Shown piece after piece: positions 20,822-31,363 of a stretch of DNA of 64,000 bases. The position numbers and the translations under genes were made by a program. This DNA comes from Symbiodinium sp. CCMP2592 (taxonomy: Eukaryota > Sar > Dinophyceae > Suessiales > Symbiodiniaceae). Where the stretch lies: the NCBI GenBank assembly GCA_905221615.1, contig CAJNDT010000955.1, forward strand, positions 45,664-109,663, given 5' to 3'. Position 1 is the first letter of the stretch; every line of letters begins with the position of its first letter. The notes under the pieces are model-generated. The model was given only the letters and a program-made list of their open reading frames with translations, was not told the origin of the DNA and made no database searches.

Positions 20822-22595
20822 TGAATCTGACGAGTTGATTACAGGAGAGAATCCTCCACCAGCATCGCCCAAGAGGAACCTGGAAAAGGGCGAGCAACCC
20901 GAGGCGGTTAGGCCGAGAATTGATGAAGGAACGACGGAAGTTGAAGAGAGACCAGAGAAGTTTATTGCCGTCGGAGAAGCATCAAGCACAGTGAGAAGAG
21001 TGATTGAAGTGAGAAGTGTGAAGAAGATAGAACCATTCCTGAGAAAGGAACTTCCACTGAGTGATCCACAATATCATGATGATGAAGAAGTTGAATTGGA
21101 AGAGTTTGAAGAAGTGGAATCCGAGTTTGATGAAGAAGAAGAAGAATGGCAAGAATCAGATGGTGAAGAAGAGATACCAGAAAACATGCCAACATGGTCA
21201 AATGACGTTGAAAGTGGACCACCAAAGTTAGCTCATGAAGAAATGGAGAAAGCTGAAAGTGTGTCAAAGAAGCATGAGTTGGAAAGATTAGAGAAGATGA
21301 AAGTGCTGAACAAACTGCCAAAAGGGGCAGACATCTCAAAGTACAAGTTTCTATCGACGAAGATAGTGTATGACTGGAGACACAGGGACAAAGAGTGGAG
21401 AAGACGAGGAAGACTGGTAGCAAGAGAGTTCAAGTGGTTAGGTGATACCGACATTGCAAGTTTGTTTTCGCCAACCGGTGTAGCAAGTACAGTGAAGCAA
21501 CTGTCAGCCCTGTTTGCATCTTCAGAAGGATATACACTTGGAAGTACCGATGTTGGAGACGCCTACTTGATGGTAGAGCAAGAAGAGCCGACTATCGTTG
21601 AAGTCGATGGAGAAATTTATGAACTAGGGTACACGTTACCTGGACAGCGAATCGGGAGTGCAGCTTGGTTTAAAAAGTTGAAAAGCTACCTGGAAGAGTA
21701 CGGGTTAAGAAGCGACAGTGGACTCCCGGCACTATTCTCAAGGATGCCAGATGAAGATGGATTCGGCATTATTGTTTTGAGTCACGTAGATGACATGGAA
21801 CTTTATGCATCAAGAGAAGAGTTCAAGAAGTTGGTTGAATTCTTGAGAAGCAAAGGATTGAAGATCAAGGTTGAAGGACCACTCGATGAAGAGGAAGGAT
21901 CAATGAGTTTCCTGAAGAGAAGTTTCAAGTCGATGAACAATGGAAACGTGGAGATCACAATGAATTCAAAGTATGTTGAAGGACTGGTAGAAGTGTTGAA
22001 ACTAGAAGGAGCATATCCGAAGAAACTACCGTGTCCAGCAGACAATGGAAGAGCGTTTCAAGCAAAGAAAGGTGGAATGGAACCACTAAGCGCAGAAGAT
22101 CACCACACGTACAGAAAAGGAGTAGGGATATTACTGTATCTTGCGCCTGAGAGGCCAGATATCATGTATGTCCTGAAGAATCTGTCGACAAAGCTAGCAT
22201 CACCTGTTGAAGCAGACATGGAACTGCTAAGGTACGTTGGAAAGTATCTGAAAGGAACACCTGAACTTGCGTTGGTACATCAAAGAAGTTATCCTGGAAA
22301 GAGTTTCCTAGAAGTGAAGAACAGAAGCAATGAAGGAAACGTCGAAAGGGACAACTACAAAGTGCCAGCACTGATAGAGGTGATAAGCGACAGTGATTGG
22401 GCAGCACACCGAGAGTCAAGGCAAAGCGTTTCGTGTGGAGTGAGAATGGTGAATGGAAACCTGGTTCATTTCCAAAGCAAGAGACAAAAGAGCGTGGCAT
22501 TATCATCTTGCGAAGCTGAGACAATCGCAGCGACGTCAATCTTAAGCGAAGGTGTATTCCTGAAAGGATTACTGACAAGAATCCTAAGACCCTAA
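20703..22595 (+). CDS. Copia element 1 ORF3: reverse transcriptase and most of RNase H
   Basis: 630 codons, overlapping ORF2 by 119 nt in the +1 frame; the true join is probably near 20810. An acidic linker (residues 100-200) precedes the reverse transcriptase, which starts near residue 205 (LNKLPKGAD) and carries the first catalytic Asp in TLGSTDVGDAYL (Asp283) and the paired Asp in LSHVDDMELYA (Asp363/364). RNase H begins near residue 560 with VISDSDWAAH (Asp563) and ALSSCEAET (Glu604). The frame stops within RNase H, and the missing end (YSDSSSSR, carrying the next Asp) continues in another frame from 22613. The break is a single-base shift at about 22585-22595. The protein copies element RNA into DNA. 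Confidence 0.9.
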   Translation: MRLNKTWMKIQAKDMLDHQAVVQAVEEKELHTRRRSERSDESDELITGENPPPASPKRNLEKGEQPEAVRPRIDEGTTEVEERPEKFIAVGEASSTVRRVIEVRSVKKIEPFLRKELPLSDPQYHDDEEVELEEFEEVESEFDEEEEEWQESDGEEEIPENMPTWSNDVESGPPKLAHEEMEKAESVSKKHELERLEKMKVLNKLPKGADISKYKFLSTKIVYDWRHRDKEWRRRGRLVAREFKWLGDTDIASLFSPTGVASTVKQLSALFASSEGYTLGSTDVGDAYLMVEQEEPTIVEVDGEIYELGYTLPGQRIGSAAWFKKLKSYLEEYGLRSDSGLPALFSRMPDEDGFGIIVLSHVDDMELYASREEFKKLVEFLRSKGLKIKVEGPLDEEEGSMSFLKRSFKSMNNGNVEITMNSKYVEGLVEVLKLEGAYPKKLPCPADNGRAFQAKKGGMEPLSAEDHHTYRKGVGILLYLAPERPDIMYVLKNLSTKLASPVEADMELLRYVGKYLKGTPELALVHQRSYPGKSFLEVKNRSNEGNVERDNYKVPALIEVISDSDWAAHRESRQSVSCGVRMVNGNLVHFQSKRQKSVALSSCEAETIAATSILSEGVFLKGLLTRILRP

Positions 22596-22612
22596 GAGTA
22601 GAACCAAGACTG

Positions 22613-23656
22613 ATGTTATACAGTGATTCGTCAAGCTCAAGGCAGTTGATTTCAAGAAAAGGTTTAGGAAAGGCACGCCATTTGCAAGTGGACCTTTTAT
22701 GGATCCAAAGAATTCCGAAGCTTGTTATAAAGGCAATAGCAGGCAAGGATAATCCGTCAGACTTAGGGACCAAATCCCTGACAAGGGAGAAGATACGTAA
22801 ATACATGCTAAGTCTCGGATATACAGGTGAGTATTTGACACAAGATGCTCAAGAAGTTCAAGAAGAAGCTGAAGTCCTAAGATCAAGAAGTGTTACAAGA
22901 TTTGATGCAAGGATGATCACAAGGATTATTCAAGCGGTCACGACATCAGTGTTGATATCGTTGAATGAAGCAAGAAACGTCGGTGAAGAAGATGAACAAG
23001 GACTGGGAAGAGCAAGCGTAGTGATGTGTGCGATGTGCATATGTACAATCATGTTGCTATGCATTTCCAGAGCCGTTTTGCTCAAGAGTTTCAAGCAAGT
23101 CCTCGGAAAAGAAGAAAAGGAAGAAAAAGAGGAGGACGAAGCAAGAGCAATGACGACTGATGAAGATTTAAAAGTGATCATTACCGACAAGTGCAAAAGC
23201 ATAAAGGCAATTGAGTACATCAGAAGATTGTTAAAGGAGGAAGTCGCAAACAGACCGAGTGCAGATGCGATCTGGAAAGTAGTGGAGGCACTCAACCAAG
23301 ACCGTGAAGATAAGGCGACTGATGAAGAGGCAGAGGATCCAAAAGAAGAAGAGCAAGTTAAGAAGAAGGAGGAAAGTGAAGCTGCGTCGGATCCAGAGTC
23401 CGATGGAGAAGAGTCAAAGGAAAGCGAGTCAGCAGAGGACGACGAGAATGAAAAAGGAAAGAAGAAAAGAGAAAGAGAAGAGACAGTGGAAAGCTTCAAG
23501 AAGACAGCGGAAGAGCTGGAAAGGGAGTTTGAAGAGCTCAAGGCTGCAAGGAAGGAAAAGGTTGAAGTCTTGGACTCAGAGAAGATTGTCTTATCGGAAG
23601 AGACCAAGGCTGGACTTATTGAGCAAGGGAAGACGATGGACAAGCGGCTGAATTAG
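22613..23656 (+). CDS. Copia element 1: RNase H end plus 3' extension with a membrane segment
   Basis: The first 70 residues finish RNase H (LYSDSSSSRQL, ARHLQVDLLWIQ, KDNPSDLGTKSL). Standard copia elements end about here. This frame continues with a hydrophobic segment at residues about 134-157 (ASVVMCAMCICTIMLLC region) that could cross a membrane, then a long charged stretch of Glu/Lys/Ser predicted by eye to be coiled coil. A single stop codon at 23654-23656 interrupts the same frame, which carries on to 24793 and beyond. The extension has no recognised enzymatic motif. A third, env-like position after RNase H is known for some plant copia-type (Sireviruses) elements, but similarity to those cannot be judged here. 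Confidence 0.75.
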   Translation: MLYSDSSSSRQLISRKGLGKARHLQVDLLWIQRIPKLVIKAIAGKDNPSDLGTKSLTREKIRKYMLSLGYTGEYLTQDAQEVQEEAEVLRSRSVTRFDARMITRIIQAVTTSVLISLNEARNVGEEDEQGLGRASVVMCAMCICTIMLLCISRAVLLKSFKQVLGKEEKEEKEEDEARAMTTDEDLKVIITDKCKSIKAIEYIRRLLKEEVANRPSADAIWKVVEALNQDREDKATDEEAEDPKEEEQVKKKEESEAASDPESDGEESKESESAEDDENEKGKKKREREETVESFKKTAEELEREFEELKAARKEKVEVLDSEKIVLSEETKAGLIEQGKTMDKRLN

Positions 23657-23698
23657 CTCGGTGAGCTAGCAGCCGAAGCTAGTGAAAGAAGGAAGAAT

Positions 23699-24793
23699 GT
23701 GGTAGCAGCGGCGAACCAAGTCGCAAGTGAAGCAGAAGAAAAGAAGGAAAAGGAGGAAGAAAATCTTGAAGAAGAAAAGATTGAAGAGGAGAAAAAGGAA
23801 GAGCAAGAGGTCAAGGAAGATAAACCAGACCCAGAGCGAGAGATGGTAAATTCCTCGGACGAAGAGGACAGACAAGCAAGAAAATCACTCAAAGATCAAT
23901 TCGACGTTGAAAGGATGTCGATCTTTGATACGGTAATGGAGGACACTAACGTGCAGAGTGTTCAGAAGAGCTTACCGACCCAAAGCTTGGAGAAAGAGTT
24001 TACCGCATGGCAGGAAGCCATTCGGAGACCGGTAGCTCGGTTACCGACAGGATTCGGTCTGAGAACAAATGACCGACTCTCAAGAATTAATGGTGAAATT
24101 GGAGAGTATGTTGAGAGTATATTAATCATGGCAGAAGATGAGAAGAATGCTGAGCAAGAGTATAAGCAAGCCAAGAAGGACCTTGAAAGGTTCGAGAAAG
24201 AGCTTAAGAAAGAGATGGAGCAACGAATGGAGGAAAAGGTGAAGAGCTTCCGAGAAAAAGAAGAAGCAGTCGTGAGTGCGCGTGCAGATGTTCAAAAGAC
24301 AGTGCATGCAAGAGAAGCATTGGAGAAGTTCGGAAAGATTGTTCAAACGGCGGACAGACTGCTAAAGACGATGAACGAAGAGTTCCCGGAAGTGCTAGAT
24401 CTTTATGCAAGACCGGAGGAAGATCGAGAAAGGGAGCGAAAAGCTCTAGCTCAGTTGATGGCAAGCATCAAAAGAAAGCGGGACACGAGCAGCCCAGCAA
24501 CGCCATCTACCAAGGCAAAGCCAATGCCAAAGAAGTTGCCAGATAAGTTCAAGCACCTCAAGACAGAAGTTTCTGAAGAAGAAAGAAAGGCAGCGAATAC
24601 TTTGGAGAAGCAGTTGGATTTGAAGAAGAAGTTGAAGCAAACGTTCAGAGAAGCTTCTGATGAAGTGATAGATAAGGCAGCGCAAGCGAAGTTGGATCAC
24701 AGCAAGACGAAGCCAAGCGAACCCGAAGGAGAACCATCAAGCAAGGTGAATCCGCAATGGCTTGAGAAGGAATCGTTTAAGAGCACAAAGTAA
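23699..24793 (+). CDS. Copia element 1: 3' extension, coiled-coil part
   Basis: 364 codons in the same frame as 22613-23656 after one stop codon. The composition is almost entirely Glu, Lys, Arg, Ala, Leu, in heptad-like order, for example around residues 145-230, ending in a basic region (KPMPKKLPDKFKHLK). It is probably the middle of one long 3' domain. The stop at 24791-24793 is again isolated: the reading continues in the same frame at 24794. Confidence 0.65.
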   Translation: MVAAANQVASEAEEKKEKEEENLEEEKIEEEKKEEQEVKEDKPDPEREMVNSSDEEDRQARKSLKDQFDVERMSIFDTVMEDTNVQSVQKSLPTQSLEKEFTAWQEAIRRPVARLPTGFGLRTNDRLSRINGEIGEYVESILIMAEDEKNAEQEYKQAKKDLERFEKELKKEMEQRMEEKVKSFREKEEAVVSARADVQKTVHAREALEKFGKIVQTADRLLKTMNEEFPEVLDLYARPEEDRERERKALAQLMASIKRKRDTSSPATPSTKAKPMPKKLPDKFKHLKTEVSEEERKAANTLEKQLDLKKKLKQTFREASDEVIDKAAQAKLDHSKTKPSEPEGEPSSKVNPQWLEKESFKSTK

Positions 24794-25333
24794 TTGCATT
24801 GCTTCTATTGCAAAGGTACGGACGGGCATAAGGCTCCAGAATGCCCAGAAATGGAAAAGGCAGTCAAGAAGTACTGTGAAGGCTTACCAAGACCTGCCAA
24901 GGACAATGACTCGCGGAGAATATTTTGTAAATTCTGCTGGTTGAATTTCACGCACATCAACTTTCGGAGTTACCAGTACAAGGGATGGGGTACTCACACC
25001 CCGCATATTTGCCACCACAAGGCAAACGCCCAAGAGTACTTGAAGAGCAACGAGTACAAATTCCCCGACGAGATCAAGGAGATGAAAGAAGAAAATAAGT
25101 ACACCAAAGGTTATGCACCAAAGAGCAGTTGGGGCAAAGAAGAAGTGAAACCAAAGAAGACAAGTGATGAAAAGAAGAAGGACGATACAGAGGAAAAGAA
25201 GAAAGGAAGACCGACAAGTCCAAGGAAAACAGGGACAAGGAAAAGAAAAGTGACAACAAGAAAAAGAGAAAGAGCGACTCAAGCTTTGATCAAGAGAGAG
25301 CCGAGAAAAGGCAACGAGGAGAAGAAGAACTGA
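24794..25333 (+). CDS. Copia element 1: 3' extension, Cys/His-rich end
   Basis: 179 codons opening directly after the previous stop. It begins with a zinc-knuckle-like cluster, CFYCKGTDGHKAPEC, followed by FCKFCWLNFTHINF and HTPHICHHK, which together could hold two zinc ions. The last 90 residues are very basic (Lys/Arg). This suggests a nucleic-acid-binding end to the 3' extension, separate from the Gag knuckle. Function unknown. Confidence 0.65.
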   Translation: MHCFYCKGTDGHKAPECPEMEKAVKKYCEGLPRPAKDNDSRRIFCKFCWLNFTHINFRSYQYKGWGTHTPHICHHKANAQEYLKSNEYKFPDEIKEMKEENKYTKGYAPKSSWGKEEVKPKKTSDEKKKDDTEEKKKGRPTSPRKTGTRKRKVTTRKRERATQALIKREPRKGNEEKKN

Positions 25334-25373
25334 CCTAGAACAACGTTGCGGTTTAAAGACCAAAAGAAAGTGA

Positions 25374-25417
25374 GGGCGGAAAGCCGCCCAGGACCGCGTG
25401 AGGGCGGAAATCCGCCC
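25374..25417 (+). other. Twin GC hairpins near the 3' end of copia element 1
   Basis: GGGCGG/CCGCCC stems occur at 25374-25389 and 25402-25417, 28 bp apart, with four-base loops AAAG and AAAT. They lie in the untranslated region between the last ORF and the 3' LTR. A role in RNA stability, packaging or 3' processing is possible but unproven. Confidence 0.6.
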
Positions 25418-25951
25418 AGGCAAAATGTTTCACAAAGTGAAAGAGTCTCACACCGCTAAAAGCCTGTGAGAAAGGAAGTGCGAGAAGAGTGAGGACAAAA
25501 GTCCAAAGCAGAAGTGGCAAGCCAAAAGCCACGTGAAAAGTGTTTCAAGATGCTAACAGGAGACCACGTAAAGGCTCCTAAGCACACGACAAAAGGCACT
25601 ACGAGCACTACGAAAGAAGCCAAGGCTGAAATGCCAAAAGTTTCTGAAAGCGCCAATGGGCGAGACCAAAAGGAGTTGCGGACTACAGCAACGGCCGCGA
25701 CGTGGAAAATAGTGAGTGCGCCCGAGTTTTCAATAGGACAGTGGAAGCCATGCCAGCAGAGTGTGGATTTCACGCAATTGATTTCTAGGACATCCGGAAA
25801 GCTGAAGAAGAAGGGAAGAAGCCAAAGACGGTTAAAAGTGCTGCAAAGCTTTCGAGAAGTGAAGATTAAGGCTCACAGGAGCATGCGAGAACCGTGGTGA
25901 ATGTAGGAAAAGTTTCACAATGATCGCATTACACGACAAAGCTGTGTATGC

Positions 25952-25961
25952 GATGAGGGCG
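25952..25961 (+). promoter_or_regulatory. Polypurine tract of copia element 1
   Basis: GATGAGGGCG lies directly before the 3' LTR; it is nearly all purine, as needed to prime plus-strand DNA. Confidence 0.55.
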
Positions 25962-26135
25962 TAACAGATAGTTCAATTTTCCCTCATGTACAGTTACATA
26001 CAGGAATCCAGTGTTTCACCGCAGGTCAAACCTAGGCTCAAGCACAGCCCAACAGCGGAGCTCAGAGTGAGAAAAGAATCCAGAGCTCGCGCCGTGGTTA
26101 CAAGAAGTATACTGGTATAAGGGTTTAAACTTTCA
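25962..26135 (+). repeat. 3' LTR of copia element 1
   Basis: 174 bp, partner of 16249-16432. It lacks the 10-bp duplication of the left copy and is followed by the target duplicate ACCTG. Confidence 0.9.
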
Positions 26136-26419
26136 ACCTGCCATGCCCATTTCGATGTGCCTCCTTACATCTTGTTACTGGAAATTCGAAACAAGTTGAG
26201 CATTCAGCTGGCAGCCGCCAGTTCCTCACATCCAACGGACCCGGTATTCTGGCCCATGTAGTCCTGCAGGGGAAGCAGTGTCGCATCGGATAACAAGTCA
26301 AAATGCAAGTAACATGTGCCCTGTCCATGTGGTCGCTGATGTAGAAGAGATCTACCGGGAGATCCCAGTATCTCCCAGCACACCTCAGGTCCTCGGCCTA
26401 GAGCAGCGCAGCTCAGATT

Positions 26420-27530
26420 GGATAAGCGCTCTGTGTTGAAAGAGCCTGTGGGCAGTGGCGAAATCCTTCACCAATGTCTCCGTCGTAAAACACCTCGAGA
26501 GTCTGATGCGCACTTCGCCGCACCGCTACCCTGCGGCCCTGTGGCCTCCGAGGACAGGTGCTGGAAGCCAAAGTCCTCCGCTGGAAAGCTGGGAGCTGAG
26601 CGGGCCGAGCTGAGCCGAAGTCCTGTGGCGGGACATGTGGGACCGGATCCCTGTGATGCGTCACCTCAGTGAAGCGAGCCAAGAGACCATCGGAGTTGCG
26701 GAAGGGACAAAGGAGGACCGGGGATGTGGCCCTGAAAAACTTGCCAAAAAACCTAACAGATTCCGGCCCCCTCCGTCAGATACGTCTGCTGCAACCCTCT
26801 CTAGATTCTTCACACTGAGAGGTGGACAAGTGGTCGAAGTTAACGGCAAAGGTGGCATCCCCTGTTCTCGGCATGCCGAAGGTGTAGCCTTCTTTCACGC
26901 TCCAGCCCCTCTCCGACAACTCCACCTGAGACTCTGAGCAAAAGCCAGAGACTCAGACACTGCGCCGACTCTTCGAGGCCAGGCGCCATGGCCAGGACGC
27001 TGATCGCCCCCCCGAGGGAATGCCCTGTAATGACCTGAAACGTCTGACGCTGCGCTCCGAGGCTCCGCGAGGCTCCGCGAGGCTCCGCGAGGCTGCGACG
27101 AGACCCGAGGCTGCGCTTTTCGAACACGTCTTTGTCAGCGCACTTTGGATGCAGCTCTGCAAGCTCTCCCACTCCTTGCAAGGGGGCGTTCGCTACTCTC
27201 ATATTCGAAGCTCACAGTCTGGGTGTCCGACAGCGAGAAAGCCCGTGTGGACCTCGCAGCCACATCCCAGCACAAAAAAGGAACGTCGAGCAGAAGCCCG
27301 AGGAAGTCCGAGAGGAAGCTGGAGGAACCCCACGCTGCCGCCCGTCTTCCAGTCACTGAGATTTTTAGCGATGCGCAGATCCTTCCAGAGCAGGGACCGA
27401 GGCCCACAGATCGAAACCCGTGGGCATCATGCCTGGATCATGGAGAGGTAAGTCTTGGTCCCCTCAAAGCTGACGATGCAATCATCCTGTGCTTGATTTT
27501 GGATGTCCAAATTGTTGGCATACACCCAAT
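26420..27530 (-). CDS. Class 3 (fungal-type) lipase, several exons, partial
   Basis: Minus-strand exons read in order as a lipase of the triacylglycerol class 3 family. About 27525-27455: ANNLDIQNQAQDDCIVSFEGT, the conserved strand before the active site. About 27265-27225: CEVHTGFLAVGHPD, the family VHxGF motif. About 27030-26960: QVITGHSLGGAISVLAM, with the nucleophilic Ser in GHSLGG. About 26674-26628: FTEVTHHRDPVPHVPP, carrying the catalytic Asp. About 26500-26440: LEVFYDGDIGEGFRHC near the C-terminus. The enzyme would hydrolyse lipid esters. Introns are short and their borders do not follow a clear GT-AG rule. One gap holds a GAGGCTCCGC tandem (27059-27105). The N-terminus upstream of 27530 was not identified, so secretion cannot be judged. 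The GHSLGG and DPVP motifs together make the family assignment firm. Confidence 0.75.
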
Positions 27531-30500
27531 GTCACCTCGAAGCGAGCCACAAACGCTTGCGTGGAATCCCCAGGACACACCTGTTTGGAGCAAGTTTGAC
27601 AGTGGCCAGCCCAAGGCTGAAGGATGAATCGGCCGAGTCCGTTTGACATGGTGCAAGCGTCGGGCTTGTCTCACATGAGTCGGCGAGCCCTGCAGGAGCC
27701 TGGCCCTTTCAACCCATCTCCCGTAGCCTGCTGTCTCCAACCCTCTACGAGTACTTGAACCAATCACCTGCAAGCCCTTTTCAGCATGGGCTTGGATTGT
27801 GTGCCAGCAAGCACTCCTCAACAGCAGAGCCTGCCCTAAGGCCCTAAAGCCCGAACCGTGAAACCCAGATCCGTGCTGTAGAATGGTTGACCCCTTTTTT
27901 TGAGCAGGGGCTGCAATGCTCTGAGCCCTTCATTGAAACTCAAGTTCCCCAACAACTCTGAGCAAATCCTAAACACCTTTAAGTCAGAGTCGGTATCCTT
28001 TCGACGCTCACACTCGCTCACACAGAAGGCAAGGCTCCACATCGTCCAGGGTTACAGCCTTTTTTTGCCGTTTGTGCTGCGCAACTTGCTGTTCAAAAAA
28101 TCCCCCAGGAGTGTTGTATGAGGCTGATGATGCAACGGCTCAAGGCGCTGAGGCTTGTCGCGCTTCCCAACCATCAGCCCGAACCGATGCAAATGATGCA
28201 TGGAGGGAACAGAATAGTGTTTGTAGGGACACTCTCACGTGTCGGCCACAAGCATGCCATGTCGCATGTGTACCGATTCGCATCCGGAATCCGCTGTCTC
28301 TGCTTCAACATTGAAAGCCCGCTTCATAGATTTGTTGACTTTCTGTAAGCCTCCGGGTTGCTGCTCTCAGCGACGTTAGGCGTTGCAGTGAACCAAGCTG
28401 TGAATGTATGAAGCAAGTCTGGAGGGCCGCGTCACTTCTGCTTTCGACCCATCCTACAGCAGCAAGGCCATGAGCATTCACCCCCAGTCCTTGGCGAATG
28501 CAACCTGCTAGATGAACGATTACATGATCGCGATGATAAATCTGGCAGGAAACAAGTCAAGTAAGCGGGAACAGTCTTGGTGTTTCGCAAGACTAAATGT
28601 CTACATCGTAGCTGCACAGGCATCGTCGGCTGGGTGTCCCGCATGCACTGGCTTCGAGACGGAGGCTAGGCACTTCGCGCCACATCTCCAACCCTGCGAT
28701 GTCTGTGCGAGTTTAAAGCAGGTCCCAAAAAGTGAGTCGACGGAACGGGCTGGGACAGGTACCTCCAGTGAGGCCTGCGAGCAGTAAGCGGCTCCCGCGA
28801 GCTCGGCAAGCCTTCGAAAAAGAGGGCGGAGCTCTTACTCAGGCCTGCCGTCTCGTCTTCTGCTCTGCACCTGACGGCCTGCTCTTGCGAATAGCTTACG
28901 GAAGGTGTCGGTCGAAGGACCTGCGATTGGTCCTCTCTTGCTTTGCAACTGTGCAGCGGGGATCAATCGCAACCGGCCCAGTACGTGGAGAAGGCGGCCC
29001 CAACCGTCACCAACAGAAGGATGCATGCGAATGCAGCACCTGACTGGCTTGACATTTCACAACGAGCTCCCATCCTCCCACTGCAACCGCCATAAATGCA
29101 GCCACGGCGTCAGGGCCATCTTCGCCCTCTGCAGCCTCCTTGTGTGCAGCGTGAAACAAGGAGACAAAAAGCAGTCAGCGAACGTCAAGACCCGGGCTGA
29201 AGAGCTGTCTCCCTTCGGGAGCTAACCTGCTGGACTCGACAGTACCAAAAATGCCGACCAAGACGGGCTGAGTCGCTGAGCCATGGCTGCAGACTTTCTG
29301 TGTGACATTTGGGTTTGCATCTTGACTTGAGGGTGTTTGCGCGCGATTTGTTCGTCATGTCGTGTATAAGTGCAAGTAAACTCTGATAGAGCCTGCATGG
29401 AAGGGCAGGACAGTAGCAGTAGATAGCGTAGCCACCGAGCTAGCCGCATGACGACCGCGGAGTACACAACAACATCTAGCACGGAATCACACTCTTTTTC
29501 ATGAATGCACCAAAAACCCCAGCTAGCCTGTAGCCCGGAGAAGTTCACTGGCCTTCGGCTAGCACTCCCCAGAGTCGGCCTTCAAATTTAACCCTCCTGG
29601 AGAGAAGGTGACAACAGATAGGCAGTGTACAGTGTACACAGACGGTATGACCGCAATGCTCAGCACACAATCAGATCCCTTGCAATCCGGACTCTCTCGG
29701 ACTCAATCAGTGATTTGAACCAAGGTCGGCAAGTGCCAGCTGCTAAAGTCCAGCATGTGCAATGGTGCTTCAATCTAACACGGTCCCGTGGACATGCAGA
29801 TTTCATCAGGTTTGTCAAGGTCCACAATTATAGACATGTGCTTGAACAGAATCAATGAATCGATGCATGGCACCGACAACAGTCACGATCACGCGACATT
29901 CCTACAAGGCTCTTTGCGCATGCTGTTGGCCATAGCCGTTTGGCAATGGCCGGGCGCTTGCGACGATCCTCTCATGTCCAACCCACCACAGAGCATGCAC
30001 TGTGCAAGCGAACCCTTTTGTTGCGCGGGTCAGCAGCGGTGTGGCCACAATGCCATTAAGAGCAGGTTCAATACATGAACCAACCAGCAGTCCGCTGCGT
30101 AAGTTCATCCTGAGAAGCCATAGATTCAGTGGCAAGGCAGCCATGGTTGCCAATTTCGCGGCAATCAGCGATCCCAGCCATGCTGAATACGAGCAATGTG
30201 CCCGGGCGGCAAGACAACTGCCGTTTCCTGGGCATGCATGGAGACCTGGAGAACCGTCGCTGGTTCCAGCGACATGACTGTTGCACTGGGCCTGGCCCCT
30301 GGTTCCACTCGCTCACGTCGCCACGTCGTCGTCCTCATTCTCAACGGGGCGGCGACGGCCGTTGCGAGGAGTCCATTCCCTTCCTCAATTTCACTCTCGT
30401 TGTTGCGACGGAGCCTGATCAATTGTCGGACCAATCAAACCCGCAGTGGCCCAGGGCCATAGAACGTCGGCGACCCGTCGGCTTGAGAAGAAGCGAACAC

Positions 30501-30825
30501 GGGGAAGCGCTCAATCTCACAAATTGTTGGTCCATAGTGCAATTCAGCCGGATCAGACTGCACTCGTTGTGCATCGGCAATGGATGGTCATCGCCGACCT
30601 CGGTCAAGTGTCGATCCGATGGAACCACACCGCTAGTCCGCCAGGTCGGCGGGTCGCCCCGAGGGCGCTGGGGCTAGACCCTTAGCCTCCTCCAACTAGA
30701 GTCGCCAGCGCCCATAAATGGTCACATATGTCCTACGCCCTGGCCAGCATTTTCCACACTTGCAACAAGCAACACGCATTCCTATCGCTCTTAAAGAGTG
30801 GCTCCCCTGTGGGACCCATGCCCGG
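27531..30825. other. No recognised gene
   Basis: Three kb with many short ORFs on both strands and no motif I recognise. The 5' end of the lipase gene may lie in the first few hundred bases. The frames at 29902-30153 (minus) and 30129-30677 (plus) overlap, and neither can be chosen. Confidence 0.35.
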
Positions 30826-30835
30826 CAGTAGTAGC

Positions 30836-30899
<64 letters not shown>

Positions 30900-30900
30900 C

Positions 30901-30966
<66 letters not shown>

Positions 30967-31138
30967 CAGTAGCAGCAGCAGCAGCAGCAGTAGCAGTAGC
31001 AGTAGCAGTAGCAGTAGCAGTAGCGGTAGCAGTAGCAGTAGCAGTAGCGGTCGCAGTAGGAGTAGGAGTAGGAGTAGTAGTTGTTGTTGTAGTAGCAGTA
31101 GCAGCAGTAGCAGTAGTAGCAGTAGTAGCAGTAGTAGC

Positions 31139-31200
<62 letters not shown>

Positions 31201-31229
31201 CAACAGCAGGAGTAGTAGTAGTAGTAGTT

Positions 31230-31275
<46 letters not shown>

Positions 31276-31286
31276 TGGTGGCAGTG

Positions 31287-31363
<77 letters not shown>
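30826..31363. repeat. AGT trinucleotide array (left part, split by a retrotransposon)
   Basis: About 540 bp of AGT repeats with AGC and GGT variants. It stops abruptly at the end of the LTR at 31364 and resumes at 39392. Poly-Ser, poly-Val and poly-Leu ORFs here are artefacts. Confidence 0.95.

Larger units (their letters stand above)
16244..26140 (+). mobile_element. Full-length Ty1/copia LTR retrotransposon (element 1) with target duplication
   Basis: The element is 16249-26135, flanked by the 5-bp direct repeat ACCTG at 16244-16248 and 26136-26140. Its LTRs are 184 and 174 bp and differ by five substitutions plus one 10-bp insertion, about 97 percent identical, so insertion is fairly recent. 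The order of domains is Gag, protease, integrase, reverse transcriptase, RNase H, which is the copia order. The coding region is split by three frame changes and two in-frame stops, so this copy probably cannot make all its proteins. A long 3' extension past RNase H is unusual for the group. Confidence 0.95.

Noticed and set aside
27440..27460. Plus-strand exon ending at GTAAGT (27447)
   Set aside because: The lipase reading on the minus strand has five family motifs in order; the plus donor has no coherent exon.
30826..31363. Long poly-Ser, poly-Val and poly-Leu ORFs on both strands
   Set aside because: They are six-frame translations of an AGT array; the same holds at 11.3, 12.5, 50.6 and 56.5 kb.
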